Origin: an uncultured Lachnospiraceae bacterium
Lineage (GTDB): Bacteria; Bacillota; Clostridia; Lachnospirales; Lachnospiraceae
NCBI GenBank assembly: GCA_947631505.1
Contig: CANRLR010000024.1
Location: 1 to 33,449, forward strand
Length of the DNA: 33,449 bases
Direction: 5' to 3'
Under the pieces are notes generated by a model, which was not told the origin of the DNA, did not search any database, and saw only the letters and a list, made by a program, of their open reading frames with translations. Positions within the stretch are counted from its first letter, which is position 1; each line of letters begins with the position of its first letter. Shown here piece by piece: positions 8,167 to 16,923 of this stretch. The position numbers and the translations under genes were made by a program.

Positions 8167-8529
8167 ATGGCAAAAAGTGTTTTGATTTGCGATGATGCAG
8201 CATTTATGAGGGTTATGATTAAGGATATCTTAACAAAGAATGGTTATGAAGTAGCAGGAGAGGCAGAAAATGGCTTGAAAGCGGTTGAAAAATTTGTTGA
8301 GACCAAACCGGATCTGGTTATGATGGACATCACAATGCCGGAAATGGATGGTATTCAGGCACTGAAGAAGATTAAAGAAGCAGATGCAGGAGCTACTATC
8401 ATAATGTGTTCTGCTATGGGACAGCAGGCAATGGTTATTGAATCCATTCAGTCAGGAGCAAAAGACTTTATTGTTAAGCCGTTTCAGGCCGACCGTGTGC
8501 TGGAAGCTGTTAAGAAGGCGATTGGTTAA
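8167..8529 (+). CDS. cheY: Chemotaxis response regulator CheY
   Basis: CheY is phosphorylated by CheA and binds FliM/FliY to change motor rotation. This 120-residue protein is a lone receiver domain with the full active site: acidic pair Asp9/Asp10, phospho-acceptor Asp54 in 'VMMDITMPEMDG', Ser82 at the conserved Thr/Ser position, and Lys104 in 'FIVKPF'. No output domain is present. An AATGGAGGAG site lies shortly before the ATG. It sits between fliY (its likely phosphatase) and fliO, exactly as in Bacillus. Confidence 0.96.
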   Translation: MAKSVLICDDAAFMRVMIKDILTKNGYEVAGEAENGLKAVEKFVETKPDLVMMDITMPEMDGIQALKKIKEADAGATIIMCSAMGQQAMVIESIQSGAKDFIVKPFQADRVLEAVKKAIG

Positions 8530-8531
8530 AA

Positions 8532-8888
8532 ATGCTCCAAAATATTTTGCAATTGTTTTCGCTTTTTATTATTTTAATATTGATTTTAATTGCCACCTAT
8601 TATGTTACAAAGTGGATTGCAAAGTCCGGCATGATTCAGAATCAGGCAAAAAATATTAAGGTAATTGAAACTTTTAAGATTGCACCGAATAAATATATTC
8701 AGATCATACAGTTGGGAACTCAGTATTATTCCATTGCTGTAACAAAAGAGCAGGTTACTTTTCTGACCGCATTAGAAGAGGAACAGCTCGATTTTTCAGT
8801 CAGAGAAAACGAAGGCAGTAAGATGAGTTTTAAAGATGTTTTTGCCGGGTTTTCCATGAAAAATGAAAGAAATAAGAATGAAAAATAG
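8532..8888 (+). CDS. fliO: Flagellar export apparatus protein FliO (FliZ in Bacillus)
   Basis: FliO helps assemble the FliP-FliQ-FliR export gate. The 118-residue protein has one strong N-terminal membrane helix (about residues 7-26) and a small cytoplasmic domain with the FliO pattern: 'IKVIETFKIAPNKYIQIIQL' then 'YSIAVTKEQVTFL'. The start lies two bases after the cheY stop, and I see no strong ribosome site, so translation probably depends on coupling to cheY. The position directly before fliP supports the call. Confidence 0.88.
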   Translation: MLQNILQLFSLFIILILILIATYYVTKWIAKSGMIQNQAKNIKVIETFKIAPNKYIQIIQLGTQYYSIAVTKEQVTFLTALEEEQLDFSVRENEGSKMSFKDVFAGFSMKNERNKNEK

Positions 8889-8903
8889 AAAAGGTTGGTA
8901 TTT

Positions 8904-9761
8904 ATGAAGACACAAAAGAATGCAGTTCAGAGTTTCGTCCGTTATAGTATTCTGTTGGTGCTGTTATGTATATTAACCTTTTTTTGTAGTACAAAGGTTT
9001 ATGCAGCACCGATTCGGTCGGATTCCAATGTAGATCATATTGAGGGGACGACAACAGGAGAAACACAAGATCCGGACTCACCGGAAGATTTTGAATTGAA
9101 TATTTCAACCAATGCAGGAAGTACAAATCTGTCTGCCAGCATGAAAATGATATTGGTGCTCACCGTATTATCGCTGGCCCCATTTATTGTTATTATGGTA
9201 ACTTCTTTTACAAGAATTATCGTAGTTCTTCACTTTCTGCGTTCGGCACTGGGTACGCAGACAACGCCACCGAATCAGGTATTGATTGGTTTGGCGCTGT
9301 TTTTGACGTTATTTATCATGACGCCGGTATTGAACCAGATCAATACTGATTGTGTACAGCCCTATGAAGCGGGTGAGATTACACAGGAGCAAGCGTTAAA
9401 TGCAGGCTTGAAGCCACTTCGTACGTTTATGTTTGAGCAGACGAACCGAAAAGATATTAAACTCTTTTTGGAGATTAAGAGCGGTGAGGATGATGTAGCA
9501 GTAGAAAAAGAGGATGACATTCCTACAACGGTACTGATTCCTGCTTTTATGATAAGTGAGCTTCGTACTGCGTTCATTATAGGATTTTTGATTTATTTAC
9601 CATTTATAATCATTGACATGGTAGTATCATCTACTTTAATGTCTATGGGTATGATGATGCTGCCGCCAACAACGATTTCTATGCCGTTTAAAATATTGCT
9701 ATTTGTACTTGCCGATGGCTGGAATCTTGTAATCGGACAAGTTGTCCGGACCTTTTACTGA
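8904..9761 (+). CDS. fliP: Flagellar export gate protein FliP
   Basis: FliP forms the core of the type III export gate with FliQ and FliR. At 285 residues it begins with a cleavable-type signal sequence (hydrophobic stretch about 12-28, likely cut near 'VYAAP'), as many FliP proteins do. The family core is clear: 'TSFTRIIVVLHFLRSALGTQ' (near residues 103-122), 'PPNQVLIGLALFLTLFIM', and the C-terminal 'LPPTTISMPFKILLFVLADG'. An upstream in-frame TTG exists at 8895, but it falls within the AAAGG ribosome site, so the ATG at 8904 is preferred. Confidence 0.96.
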   Translation: MKTQKNAVQSFVRYSILLVLLCILTFFCSTKVYAAPIRSDSNVDHIEGTTTGETQDPDSPEDFELNISTNAGSTNLSASMKMILVLTVLSLAPFIVIMVTSFTRIIVVLHFLRSALGTQTTPPNQVLIGLALFLTLFIMTPVLNQINTDCVQPYEAGEITQEQALNAGLKPLRTFMFEQTNRKDIKLFLEIKSGEDDVAVEKEDDIPTTVLIPAFMISELRTAFIIGFLIYLPFIIIDMVVSSTLMSMGMMMLPPTTISMPFKILLFVLADGWNLVIGQVVRTFY

Positions 9762-9785
9762 CAATGAAGGAGATGAGAGGTTAAT

Positions 9786-10058
9786 ATGACAGATGCAGAT
9801 GTACTGGAAATATCTCAGGAAATGATTTGGACGATTGTAAAATGTGCCGCACCGTTATTGTTAGTATCTCTTATTGTGGGATTAGTTATTAGTATTTTTC
9901 AGACGGTGACTTCCATTCAGGAACAGACGCTGACATTTGTACCAAAACTATTGGCAATTTTTATTACCTTGCTGTTGTGCGGCGGTTGGATTATGAATAA
10001 TTGTGTTGAATTTCTGACCAATTTATGTAATCATTTCTCTGCTTATGTTGGAGGATAG
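9786..10058 (+). CDS. fliQ: Flagellar export gate protein FliQ
   Basis: FliQ is the small two-helix subunit of the export gate. The 90-residue protein has helices at about 17-38 and 50-72 joined by 'FQTVTSIQEQTLTFVPK', the FliQ signature that contains the conserved loop. A GGAGATGAGAGG site precedes the ATG. Its TAG stop overlaps a possible GTG of fliR. Confidence 0.96.
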   Translation: MTDADVLEISQEMIWTIVKCAAPLLLVSLIVGLVISIFQTVTSIQEQTLTFVPKLLAIFITLLLCGGWIMNNCVEFLTNLCNHFSAYVGG

Positions 10059-10060
10059 TG

Positions 10061-10831
10061 ATGTCATTTACAATTGAAAATATGGAGTATTATCTTATGG
10101 TAGTGGCAAGAGTATCTGCCTTTGTGATGACAGCTCCATTTTTTAGTTACAATTCCATACCGGCCCGGATGAAAGCGGCCATCAGTATTATGCTTTCTAT
10201 TTTAGTGATACAGATTCATCCTGCAGCTGCGATTTCTTATGCCGGGGTCATTGGATATTCTATTTTAGTAATAAAAGAAGTGTTAGTCGGTTTGGTTCTA
10301 GGCTTTATGTGTAATCTCTGTATGCATATTGTAAATTTTGCCGGACAGATCATGGATATGGAAATGGGCTTATCTATGGCGAATATGTTTGATCCGGCAA
10401 CGAATATGCAAATTACAGTTACGGGGAATATATACAATTATTTTATGATGCTTTTGCTGGTAGTTACTAATATGCACTATTACATTATTCGTGCAATATT
10501 TGATTCTGTTACCTATGTTCCGATAGGTCAGGCGGTGTTCCGAAGCAGTATAAAAGATATTATGGTGGATTTTATGGCAAATTATTTCATTATTGCCTTT
10601 CGTATTGTTCTTCCGATTTTTTGCTGCATGCTGATTATTAATGTTGTCCTTGGTGTGCTGTCAAAGGCAGCACCGCAGATGAATATGTTTGTGGTTGGTA
10701 TTCAGATTAAAGTACTGACGGGAATGGCGGTACTTCTTGTGATGGTGCAGACTCTGCCGATGGTGTCTGACTTTATCTTCTCGGAGATGAAAGATGTAAT
10801 AACACAGGTCATACGAGGATTTACTCCATAA
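10061..10831 (+). CDS. fliR: Flagellar export gate protein FliR
   Basis: FliR completes the export gate. The 256-residue protein is mostly hydrophobic with about six membrane helices. The family blocks are visible: 'RVSAFVMTAPFFSYNSIPAR' near the N-terminus, 'KEVLVGLVLGFMCNL' and 'FAGQIMDMEMGLSMANMFDP' in the middle, and 'VLGVLSKAAPQMNMFVVGIQ' near residue 195. Translation could begin at GTG 10058, which overlaps the fliQ stop, but GGAGG six bases before ATG 10061 favours the latter. FlhB starts 18 bases downstream. Confidence 0.95.
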   Translation: MSFTIENMEYYLMVVARVSAFVMTAPFFSYNSIPARMKAAISIMLSILVIQIHPAAAISYAGVIGYSILVIKEVLVGLVLGFMCNLCMHIVNFAGQIMDMEMGLSMANMFDPATNMQITVTGNIYNYFMMLLLVVTNMHYYIIRAIFDSVTYVPIGQAVFRSSIKDIMVDFMANYFIIAFRIVLPIFCCMLIINVVLGVLSKAAPQMNMFVVGIQIKVLTGMAVLLVMVQTLPMVSDFIFSEMKDVITQVIRGFTP

Positions 10832-10849
10832 GAGAAACCGGGTGATAGG

Positions 10850-11956
10850 ATGATTTTACAATACAATTTGCAGTTTTTTGCCAAAGATGGAGAAGGCGGA
10901 GAGAAAACAGAACCTGCCACCCCCAAAAAGCTGGAGAAAGCGAGAGAAGAGGGACAGGTCGCTAAGAGTATGGATTTGAACACAGCGATACTCCTGTTTG
11001 TCCTGTTTGGCGGTCTGAAAATATTCGGCGGTTATATTGTGGAGCGTTTTTTCTCTTTATACCGTCTGTTCTTTGGAAGGATTGAATTATATGCAACAGA
11101 AGAGTTTAATACCGGACGAGCCATGTCTTTGTTCCAGGAGGGACTGCTACAGATTCTTTGGATTTCGCTTCCTATTATGGCATTCGCCGTGCTCGGCGCA
11201 TTTGTAGTAAATGTTGTTCAGGTCAAATGGAAGGTTTCACTCAAACCATTACAGCCGAAACCGAATAAGATAAATCCGATCAATGGCTTTAAACGAATGT
11301 TTTCCAAGGATAAATTATTTGATTTATTAAAGGCAGTTCTGAAGGTAGGTATCCTATTTTATGTGGTCTATATATCCATTAAAGATGAGTGGGGAATCAT
11401 ACGAAATATTTACCAGTTGGAATTGTACAATGCTGTACAGTTAATTATTGATTTGACTTTGAATGTTGCCTTTAAAATCTGTATTGTGTTCTTAGTGCTG
11501 GCGTTTGCAGACTGGGCATATCAAAAACACAAATTCAATACGGATATGAAAATGACAAAACAGGAAGTAAAGGATGAATATAAAAACACAGAGGGAAATC
11601 CTCAGATCAAAGGTCAGATCCGCCGCAAAATGCAGGAGGCTTCCCGGCGGCGTATGATGCAGGAATTGCCGGAAGCAGATGTCGTCATTACCAACCCGAC
11701 GCATTTGGCAGTGGCTTTAAAGTATGATAAGGAAGTAGCAGAAGCCCCTGTCGTTGTGGCAAAGGGGGCAGACTATCTAGCGGGGAAAATAAAAGAAGTG
11801 GCAAATGCAAACCACATTGAAATCGTCGAAAACAAACCATTAGCCAGAATGTTATATCATAATGTTGAGCTCGGTGCTCAAATCCCACCGGAATTGTATC
11901 AGATGGTGGCAGAAATACTTGCTTATGTATATGGATTACAAGGTAAGGTAAGCTAG
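10850..11956 (+). CDS. flhB: Flagellar export switch protein FlhB
   Basis: FlhB controls the change from hook to filament export through self-cleavage. The N-terminal 'EKTEPATPKKLEKAREEGQV' (residues 18-37) is the family hallmark. Four membrane helices follow (about 45-65, 95-115, 150-170, 200-225 by hydrophobicity). The cytoplasmic domain carries the NPTH autocleavage site at residues 282-285 in 'ITNPTHLAVALKYD', intact. At 368 residues the length is usual. The first fifteen residues 'MILQYNLQFFAKDGEGG' also match clostridial FlhB starts. The partner FliK is encoded upstream in the same operon. Confidence 0.96.
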   Translation: MILQYNLQFFAKDGEGGEKTEPATPKKLEKAREEGQVAKSMDLNTAILLFVLFGGLKIFGGYIVERFFSLYRLFFGRIELYATEEFNTGRAMSLFQEGLLQILWISLPIMAFAVLGAFVVNVVQVKWKVSLKPLQPKPNKINPINGFKRMFSKDKLFDLLKAVLKVGILFYVVYISIKDEWGIIRNIYQLELYNAVQLIIDLTLNVAFKICIVFLVLAFADWAYQKHKFNTDMKMTKQEVKDEYKNTEGNPQIKGQIRRKMQEASRRRMMQELPEADVVITNPTHLAVALKYDKEVAEAPVVVAKGADYLAGKIKEVANANHIEIVENKPLARMLYHNVELGAQIPPELYQMVAEILAYVYGLQGKVS

Positions 11957-11978
11957 AATAAAGAAAGGAGGATGAACC

Positions 11979-14015
11979 ATGAAAAAGACGGATATTGCGT
12001 TAGGCGGATTTATATTAATTCCTATTTTGTGTTTAATTATTCCGGTGCCGACTTTTTTGCTGGACATTCTCTTTGCCCTGAATATTTCTTTAGCGATGAT
12101 CATACTGTTTAATGCATTGTTCTCAAAAGAGCCGCTGGATATGTCCAGCTTTCCGACGCTGCTTTTGATGACAACCTTGTTCCGGCTGGCATTGAATGTC
12201 AGTTCCACAAGAAATATTCTGTTGAAAGGATATGCCGGTAATGTAGTAGAGACTTTCGGTAACTTTGTCGGTGGAGGTAATCTGATTGTCGGAGGTATCG
12301 TGTTTTTTGTACTTGTGCTGATGCAGCTGCTTGTAATCAACAAAGGTTCGGAGCGTGTGTCGGAGGTAACCGCACGATTTACACTGGATGCCATGCCCGG
12401 TAAGCAGATGGCGATTGATGCCGACTTAAATACCGGTGCTATTACGGATGAAGAGGCGAAAGTCCGACGGGAAAAGATTCAGCAGGAAGCAGCATTTTTT
12501 GGCTCCATGGATGGTGCTACCAAGTATGTTAAGGGAGATGCCACTGCCGGTCTGGTCATTACCGTATTAAACTTTGTGGGTGGTATCGCCCTTGGTGTGC
12601 TAATGAACGGTATGGAAATGGAGACGGCTCTTCAGACCTATTCCATTTTGACAATAGGTGACGGACTGACCAGTCAGATTCCGTCTCTGATGATATCTTT
12701 GGCAACGGGTATTTTGGTTACAAAGAGTTCCAAAGAAGCAGATATCGGAAATATTTTACAAAGGCAGTTGTTCTCAACGCCTAAGGTCATGAATATTGTA
12801 GGAATTGCCCTGATTGGCCTTGGATTATTTACACCATTGAACGTTATTATTTTTAGTGCCTATGGTATTTTGTTTATTGTGACGGGACGCATGATGGCAA
12901 ATGAACTGGAAATGGCAGAGACAGAAGAAGCGGTGGCAGAGGAGGAAGAATCGGCAGAAGAAATCCGACGTCCGGAAAATGTAAACTCACTGCTGCAGGT
13001 GGATGCTATTGAACTTGAGTTTGGATATGGAATTATTCCGCTGGCAGACGTAAACCAAGGCGGAGACCTGTTAGACCGGGTGGTCATGATACGTAGACAG
13101 ATAGCATTGGAATTGGGATGTGTGGTTCCTATGATTCGTCTGCGTGATAATATTCAGCTGAATCCGAACCAGTATCTGATTAAAATAAAAGGTGTTCCGG
13201 TAAGTGAGGGAGAAATTCTTTTTGACCATTATATGGCAATGAATCCCGGTTATGTGGAAGAGGAAATATCCGGTATTCCGACCTTTGAGCCATCTTATCA
13301 CCTGCCGGCACTCTGGATTACAGAGAGCCAGAGAGAGCGGGCGGAGTCGTTGGGTTATACCGTAGTAGATCCGCCATCCATTATTGCAACTCATTTGACA
13401 GAAATTATTCGTAATCATCTGGATGAACTTCTGACCAGACAGGATGTACAGAATTTAATTGATAATGTAAAGGATGCCAATGCTACGCTGATTGGCGAAT
13501 TAGTTCCGAAATTATTAAGTGTCGGCGAGATACAGAAGGTATTGCAGAATCTCTTGGCGGAGGGAATTTCAATACGTGACCTGATTACGATATTTGAAAC
13601 ATTGGCGGATTATGCATCGACTACTCATGATACGGATGTATTGACAGAATATGTAAGACAGAATCTGAAACGGGCGATTTCGAATCAGTATTTCTTTAGT
13701 AATGAGCCGACCAGTGTGGTGACACTGGACCCAAAAGCGGAACAGGAAATTATGAATTCGGTGAAGCAGACCGAACAGGGAGCGTATCTGGCACTGGATC
13801 CGGATTATACACAGCGGCTTATGGTTTCGCTTCGCGAGGAAACCAGCAAGCTGGAGGAACTGGGAAGAACACCGATTATTATTACTTCACCGATTGTACG
13901 AATGTATTTTAAGAAATTGACGGCGGAACAGTTCAGAAATTTGCATGTATTATCATATAATGAGATTGATTCCGATGTGGAATTGCAATCAGTTGGGATG
14001 GTGACAGTTGAATGA
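11979..14015 (+). CDS. flhA: Flagellar export apparatus protein FlhA
   Basis: FlhA forms the nonameric export ring that docks substrate-chaperone complexes and couples proton flow to export. The 678-residue protein has eight N-terminal membrane helices (to about residue 310) with the FHIPEP cytoplasmic loop 'TLDAMPGKQMAIDADLNTGA' and 'FFGSMDGATKYVKGDA'. After an acidic linker ('EAVAEEEESAEE') the large cytoplasmic domain runs from about 330 to the end. AAAGGAGGATG precedes the ATG. The last four bases overlap the flhF start (ATGA), which suggests coupled translation. Confidence 0.97.
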   Translation: MKKTDIALGGFILIPILCLIIPVPTFLLDILFALNISLAMIILFNALFSKEPLDMSSFPTLLLMTTLFRLALNVSSTRNILLKGYAGNVVETFGNFVGGGNLIVGGIVFFVLVLMQLLVINKGSERVSEVTARFTLDAMPGKQMAIDADLNTGAITDEEAKVRREKIQQEAAFFGSMDGATKYVKGDATAGLVITVLNFVGGIALGVLMNGMEMETALQTYSILTIGDGLTSQIPSLMISLATGILVTKSSKEADIGNILQRQLFSTPKVMNIVGIALIGLGLFTPLNVIIFSAYGILFIVTGRMMANELEMAETEEAVAEEEESAEEIRRPENVNSLLQVDAIELEFGYGIIPLADVNQGGDLLDRVVMIRRQIALELGCVVPMIRLRDNIQLNPNQYLIKIKGVPVSEGEILFDHYMAMNPGYVEEEISGIPTFEPSYHLPALWITESQRERAESLGYTVVDPPSIIATHLTEIIRNHLDELLTRQDVQNLIDNVKDANATLIGELVPKLLSVGEIQKVLQNLLAEGISIRDLITIFETLADYASTTHDTDVLTEYVRQNLKRAISNQYFFSNEPTSVVTLDPKAEQEIMNSVKQTEQGAYLALDPDYTQRLMVSLREETSKLEELGRTPIIITSPIVRMYFKKLTAEQFRNLHVLSYNEIDSDVELQSVGMVTVE

Positions 14016-15298
14016 TTATAAAAAAATATTTAGCACAAACAGAAGTGGAAGCGATTGAGCTGGCAAAGGAAGATCTGGGAAAGAATGCCATTGTCATGAA
14101 TATTAAGAAAGTTCATCCAAAAGGACTGGCAAAAATATTTGTCAAAGCAAAAGTGGAAGTGACAGCGGCATTGGATGAAAATAAAAATTATTCAGAGCCT
14201 GCACCGAAGGCAGAACCATCGAAAAGAAAGGATAAACCGGGGCAGAATTTTGATGTAGTGACCCCTGACGAAACGGTAGTTCCACCAATGCCAAAGGCGG
14301 AGAATCAGGAACAGAGTATTCAGGATAAGCTTTCCAAGCTGGAGTCTCTGCTGGAACAGCAGATGCAGCAGAAAGTAAATGAGGATGCGAAACAACAGGA
14401 GACAGTGTCTCCTTTGGAGACACCGAATGGTGAACCGAAAGAACCGTTGTCAAAAGAAGAGAAGAAGCCGGATATAGAGGATAAGGAAAATGAGAAAACA
14501 CTGGCTTACAAGGAATTGATCCGGAAGCAGTTACTGCAGCATGAAGTGGATGAAAAGATTGCCAATGTTATTATGGAGGAAGTAAATCAATCGCTGCCAA
14601 TGAATGCAGCAGTAGACCAGATTCTCGCCAGCGTGTACCAGCGTATAATTTTAATGCTGGGACAGCCGTATCTGATTGATACGAAACCTTCGGAGAAAAC
14701 AAAGTTCATTTTCTTCCTTGGTTCAACGGGAGTTGGCAAAACGACAACGATTGCGAAAATTGCATCGAAACTTAAATTAGAGAAAAAGGCGAAGGTTGCT
14801 TTAGTTACAGCAGACACATACCGAATTGCTGCCGTAGAACAGTTAAAGACTTATGCTAATATTATGTCAGTTCCTCTGAAAGTAGTATATAGTGCCGGTG
14901 AGTTAAAAGATATGCTGGAAGATTTGGAACAGTACGACTATTGTTTAATCGACACGGCAGGACGTTCCCATAAAAATAAAGAACAGCTTGAGGACATCCG
15001 TGAGCTGTTTGAACAGATTCCGGTGTCAGAACGTCAGGTATATCTTGTGCTGAATGCAGGAACGAAATACTCAGATTTAAAAGAGATTGCCAAGGTATAT
15101 GGGAAAATGACGGATTTTAGTCTTGTATTTACTAAATTAGATGAGACTTTTTCGGCAGGTGCTATGCTAAATATGAAAGTGGAAACAAAATGTCCGTTGT
15201 CCTATGTCACATGGGGACAAAATGTGCCGGATGATATCGGAGAGATAAACCCACAAAAGATAGCGAAGGAACTCTTGGGCGGTGACTCAAAAAATTAA
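14012..15298 (+). CDS. flhF: Flagellar SRP-type GTPase FlhF
   Basis: FlhF is an SRP-family GTPase that helps fix flagellar site and number together with FlhG. The N-terminal B domain 'EAIELAKEDLGKNAIVMNIK' is followed by a long charged linker (about residues 60-160, rich in Glu/Lys/Pro) and then the NG GTPase domain: P-loop GSTGVGKT at 237-244, 'TADTYRIAAVEQL', 'LIDTAGRSHKN' and 'FTKLDETFSAG'. The order and sequence are typical of FlhF and distinct from Ffh or FtsY. It overlaps flhA by four bases and precedes flhG. Confidence 0.97.
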   Translation: MIIKKYLAQTEVEAIELAKEDLGKNAIVMNIKKVHPKGLAKIFVKAKVEVTAALDENKNYSEPAPKAEPSKRKDKPGQNFDVVTPDETVVPPMPKAENQEQSIQDKLSKLESLLEQQMQQKVNEDAKQQETVSPLETPNGEPKEPLSKEEKKPDIEDKENEKTLAYKELIRKQLLQHEVDEKIANVIMEEVNQSLPMNAAVDQILASVYQRIILMLGQPYLIDTKPSEKTKFIFFLGSTGVGKTTTIAKIASKLKLEKKAKVALVTADTYRIAAVEQLKTYANIMSVPLKVVYSAGELKDMLEDLEQYDYCLIDTAGRSHKNKEQLEDIRELFEQIPVSERQVYLVLNAGTKYSDLKEIAKVYGKMTDFSLVFTKLDETFSAGAMLNMKVETKCPLSYVTWGQNVPDDIGEINPQKIAKELLGGDSKN

Positions 15299-15324
15299 TC
15301 CATGGATAGAAAGGATGTTGTGGA

Positions 15325-16209
15325 ATGGATCAGGCAGAAGGATTGAGAAATATAATAAAAAAACAGGAACCACAGCCAGCAAGACAAACCGCCCGTGTTA
15401 TTACCGTAACTTCAGGTAAAGGAGGAGTGGGAAAAACAAGTGTTTCAGTCAATCTTGCAATCAGTTTAAGCCGGATGGGGAAAAGGGTTGTTGTGTTAGA
15501 TGCTGACTTTGGACTTGCTAATATTGAAATTATGCTGGGAATACGGCCTCAATACAATTTGGCGGATTTAATGTTCCGCGGGAAAAATGTAAAGGACATT
15601 ATTACATATGGACCAGAGAATATCGGATTTATTTCCGGAGGCTCGGGGATCAGTGAAATGGCGAACCTGACACGGGAACAGATATTTTACCTGATACAGA
15701 AGCTGGAGGAGCTGGATCAGTCAGTAGATGTTATTATTGTAGATACAGGAGCGGGTATTGGTGATTCCGTGTTGGAATTTGTGGCTGCCAGCTCAGAGGT
15801 GCTTTTAGTAGCGACACCAGAACCAACGTCTATTACAGATGCCTATGCTCTATTGAAATCTTTGAGCCGTTGTTCTTCTTATCAGCCGGGAATGACGGTG
15901 GTGAAGATGATTGCGAATCAGGTGAGAGAAAATGGAGCGGCGAGAGAACTTTTTGAGAAAATCAGTGTTGTGGTAAATAAATTTTTAGATATAGAGATTG
16001 AATATTTGGGAGAGATTCCATACGATTCCAATATGTCAAGGGCAGTAATGCAGCAGGAACCGGTTTGCGTTGCAGTACCGGAATCCATGGCAGCGAGAGC
16101 TGTGCGGAGAATAGCGAATGCTTTAGAAAACAAAGAGGAAGAGGTTAGTAAAAGATTTGGAATCATGCATCTCTTTTCCAGTGTAATAAGAATGAAATTT
16201 AAACAATAA
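15325..16209 (+). CDS. flhG: MinD-like ATPase FlhG (YlxH/FleN)
   Basis: FlhG is a MinD-type ATPase that regulates flagellar number and placement and activates FlhF. The very N-terminus 'DQAEGLRNII' is the DQAxxLR element known to stimulate the FlhF GTPase. A deviant Walker A box, SGKGGVGKT, lies at residues 30-38, then 'VVLDADFGLANIEIMLG' and 'DVIIVDTGAGIGDSVLEF' as Walker B. The C-terminal 30 residues end in basic 'FGIMHLFSSVIRMKFKQ', a likely membrane-targeting amphipathic helix. At 294 residues it is normal for FlhG. It begins 26 bases after flhF. Confidence 0.96.
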   Translation: MDQAEGLRNIIKKQEPQPARQTARVITVTSGKGGVGKTSVSVNLAISLSRMGKRVVVLDADFGLANIEIMLGIRPQYNLADLMFRGKNVKDIITYGPENIGFISGGSGISEMANLTREQIFYLIQKLEELDQSVDVIIVDTGAGIGDSVLEFVAASSEVLLVATPEPTSITDAYALLKSLSRCSSYQPGMTVVKMIANQVRENGAARELFEKISVVVNKFLDIEIEYLGEIPYDSNMSRAVMQQEPVCVAVPESMAARAVRRIANALENKEEEVSKRFGIMHLFSSVIRMKFKQ

Positions 16210-16244
16210 AAACGGTGAGAGAAGATTTAGAAAGGGGTGTAGAT

Positions 16245-16916
16245 ATGAAAAAAAATCCACTTGTGATTGGAGACCGGATTAAAATGACACATGTTGCCAG
16301 TGCCATGGGACGTGTGCTTTCAGATAATATATATACCAGTCAGGTGTTGGATTTTGATGAAGTCCGTACTGTAAAGATTGCCATGCCGATTTCAGAGGGG
16401 AAAATTGTCCCTTTAGAAATAGGAGATGATTATGATCTGGTATTTTATACAAAGGCAGGATTATACCAATGTACAGCAAGAGTCTTGAAGCGCTATACTG
16501 AGGAACGGATGCACGTGATGGATCTAGCGATTCAGACAGAGCTTGTGAAATATCAGCGGAGACAATATTACCGGCTGGACTGTATGATGACATTTCGATA
16601 CAAGTTTCCTGAGGAAGAAGAGGGAAGCTGTTGGAAAGAAGGAATGATTACAGATATCAGCGGTGGTGGAATTCATTTCCAATGCAGGGAAGAGATTGAA
16701 AAGGATTCTCATCTGGAAGTGAAGATACCATTATCCTTTCCGGGAGAAATCGTACCGATTCAATTTCAGACCAATGTAATTGAGTGTAAAAGGATGGAAA
16801 TGAACCATACATCCTTTGAAATAAGAGGGGAATTTGTTGAAGTATCCAACATAGAACGGGAAAAGCTGATACAATTCATTTTTGAAGAACAAAAAAGACG
16901 TATGCGAAAGGAGTGA
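16245..16916 (+). CDS. PilZ/YcgR-like c-di-GMP-binding flagellar brake protein
   Basis: The protein (223 residues) has a YcgR_2-type N-terminal half (about 1-100) and a PilZ domain. The PilZ ligand signature is intact: RxxxR in 'QRRQYYRLD' near residue 105, and DxSxxG in 'TDISGGGIHF' near 140. YcgR-type proteins bind c-di-GMP and slow or stop the motor, so this links second-messenger level to motility. An in-frame GTG at 16215 is open, but AAAGGGGTG six bases before ATG 16245 marks the better start. It lies between flhG and cheB, where related Clostridia carry the same gene. Confidence 0.9.
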   Translation: MKKNPLVIGDRIKMTHVASAMGRVLSDNIYTSQVLDFDEVRTVKIAMPISEGKIVPLEIGDDYDLVFYTKAGLYQCTARVLKRYTEERMHVMDLAIQTELVKYQRRQYYRLDCMMTFRYKFPEEEEGSCWKEGMITDISGGGIHFQCREEIEKDSHLEVKIPLSFPGEIVPIQFQTNVIECKRMEMNHTSFEIRGEFVEVSNIEREKLIQFIFEEQKRRMRKE

Positions 16917-16923
16917 CACAGGG

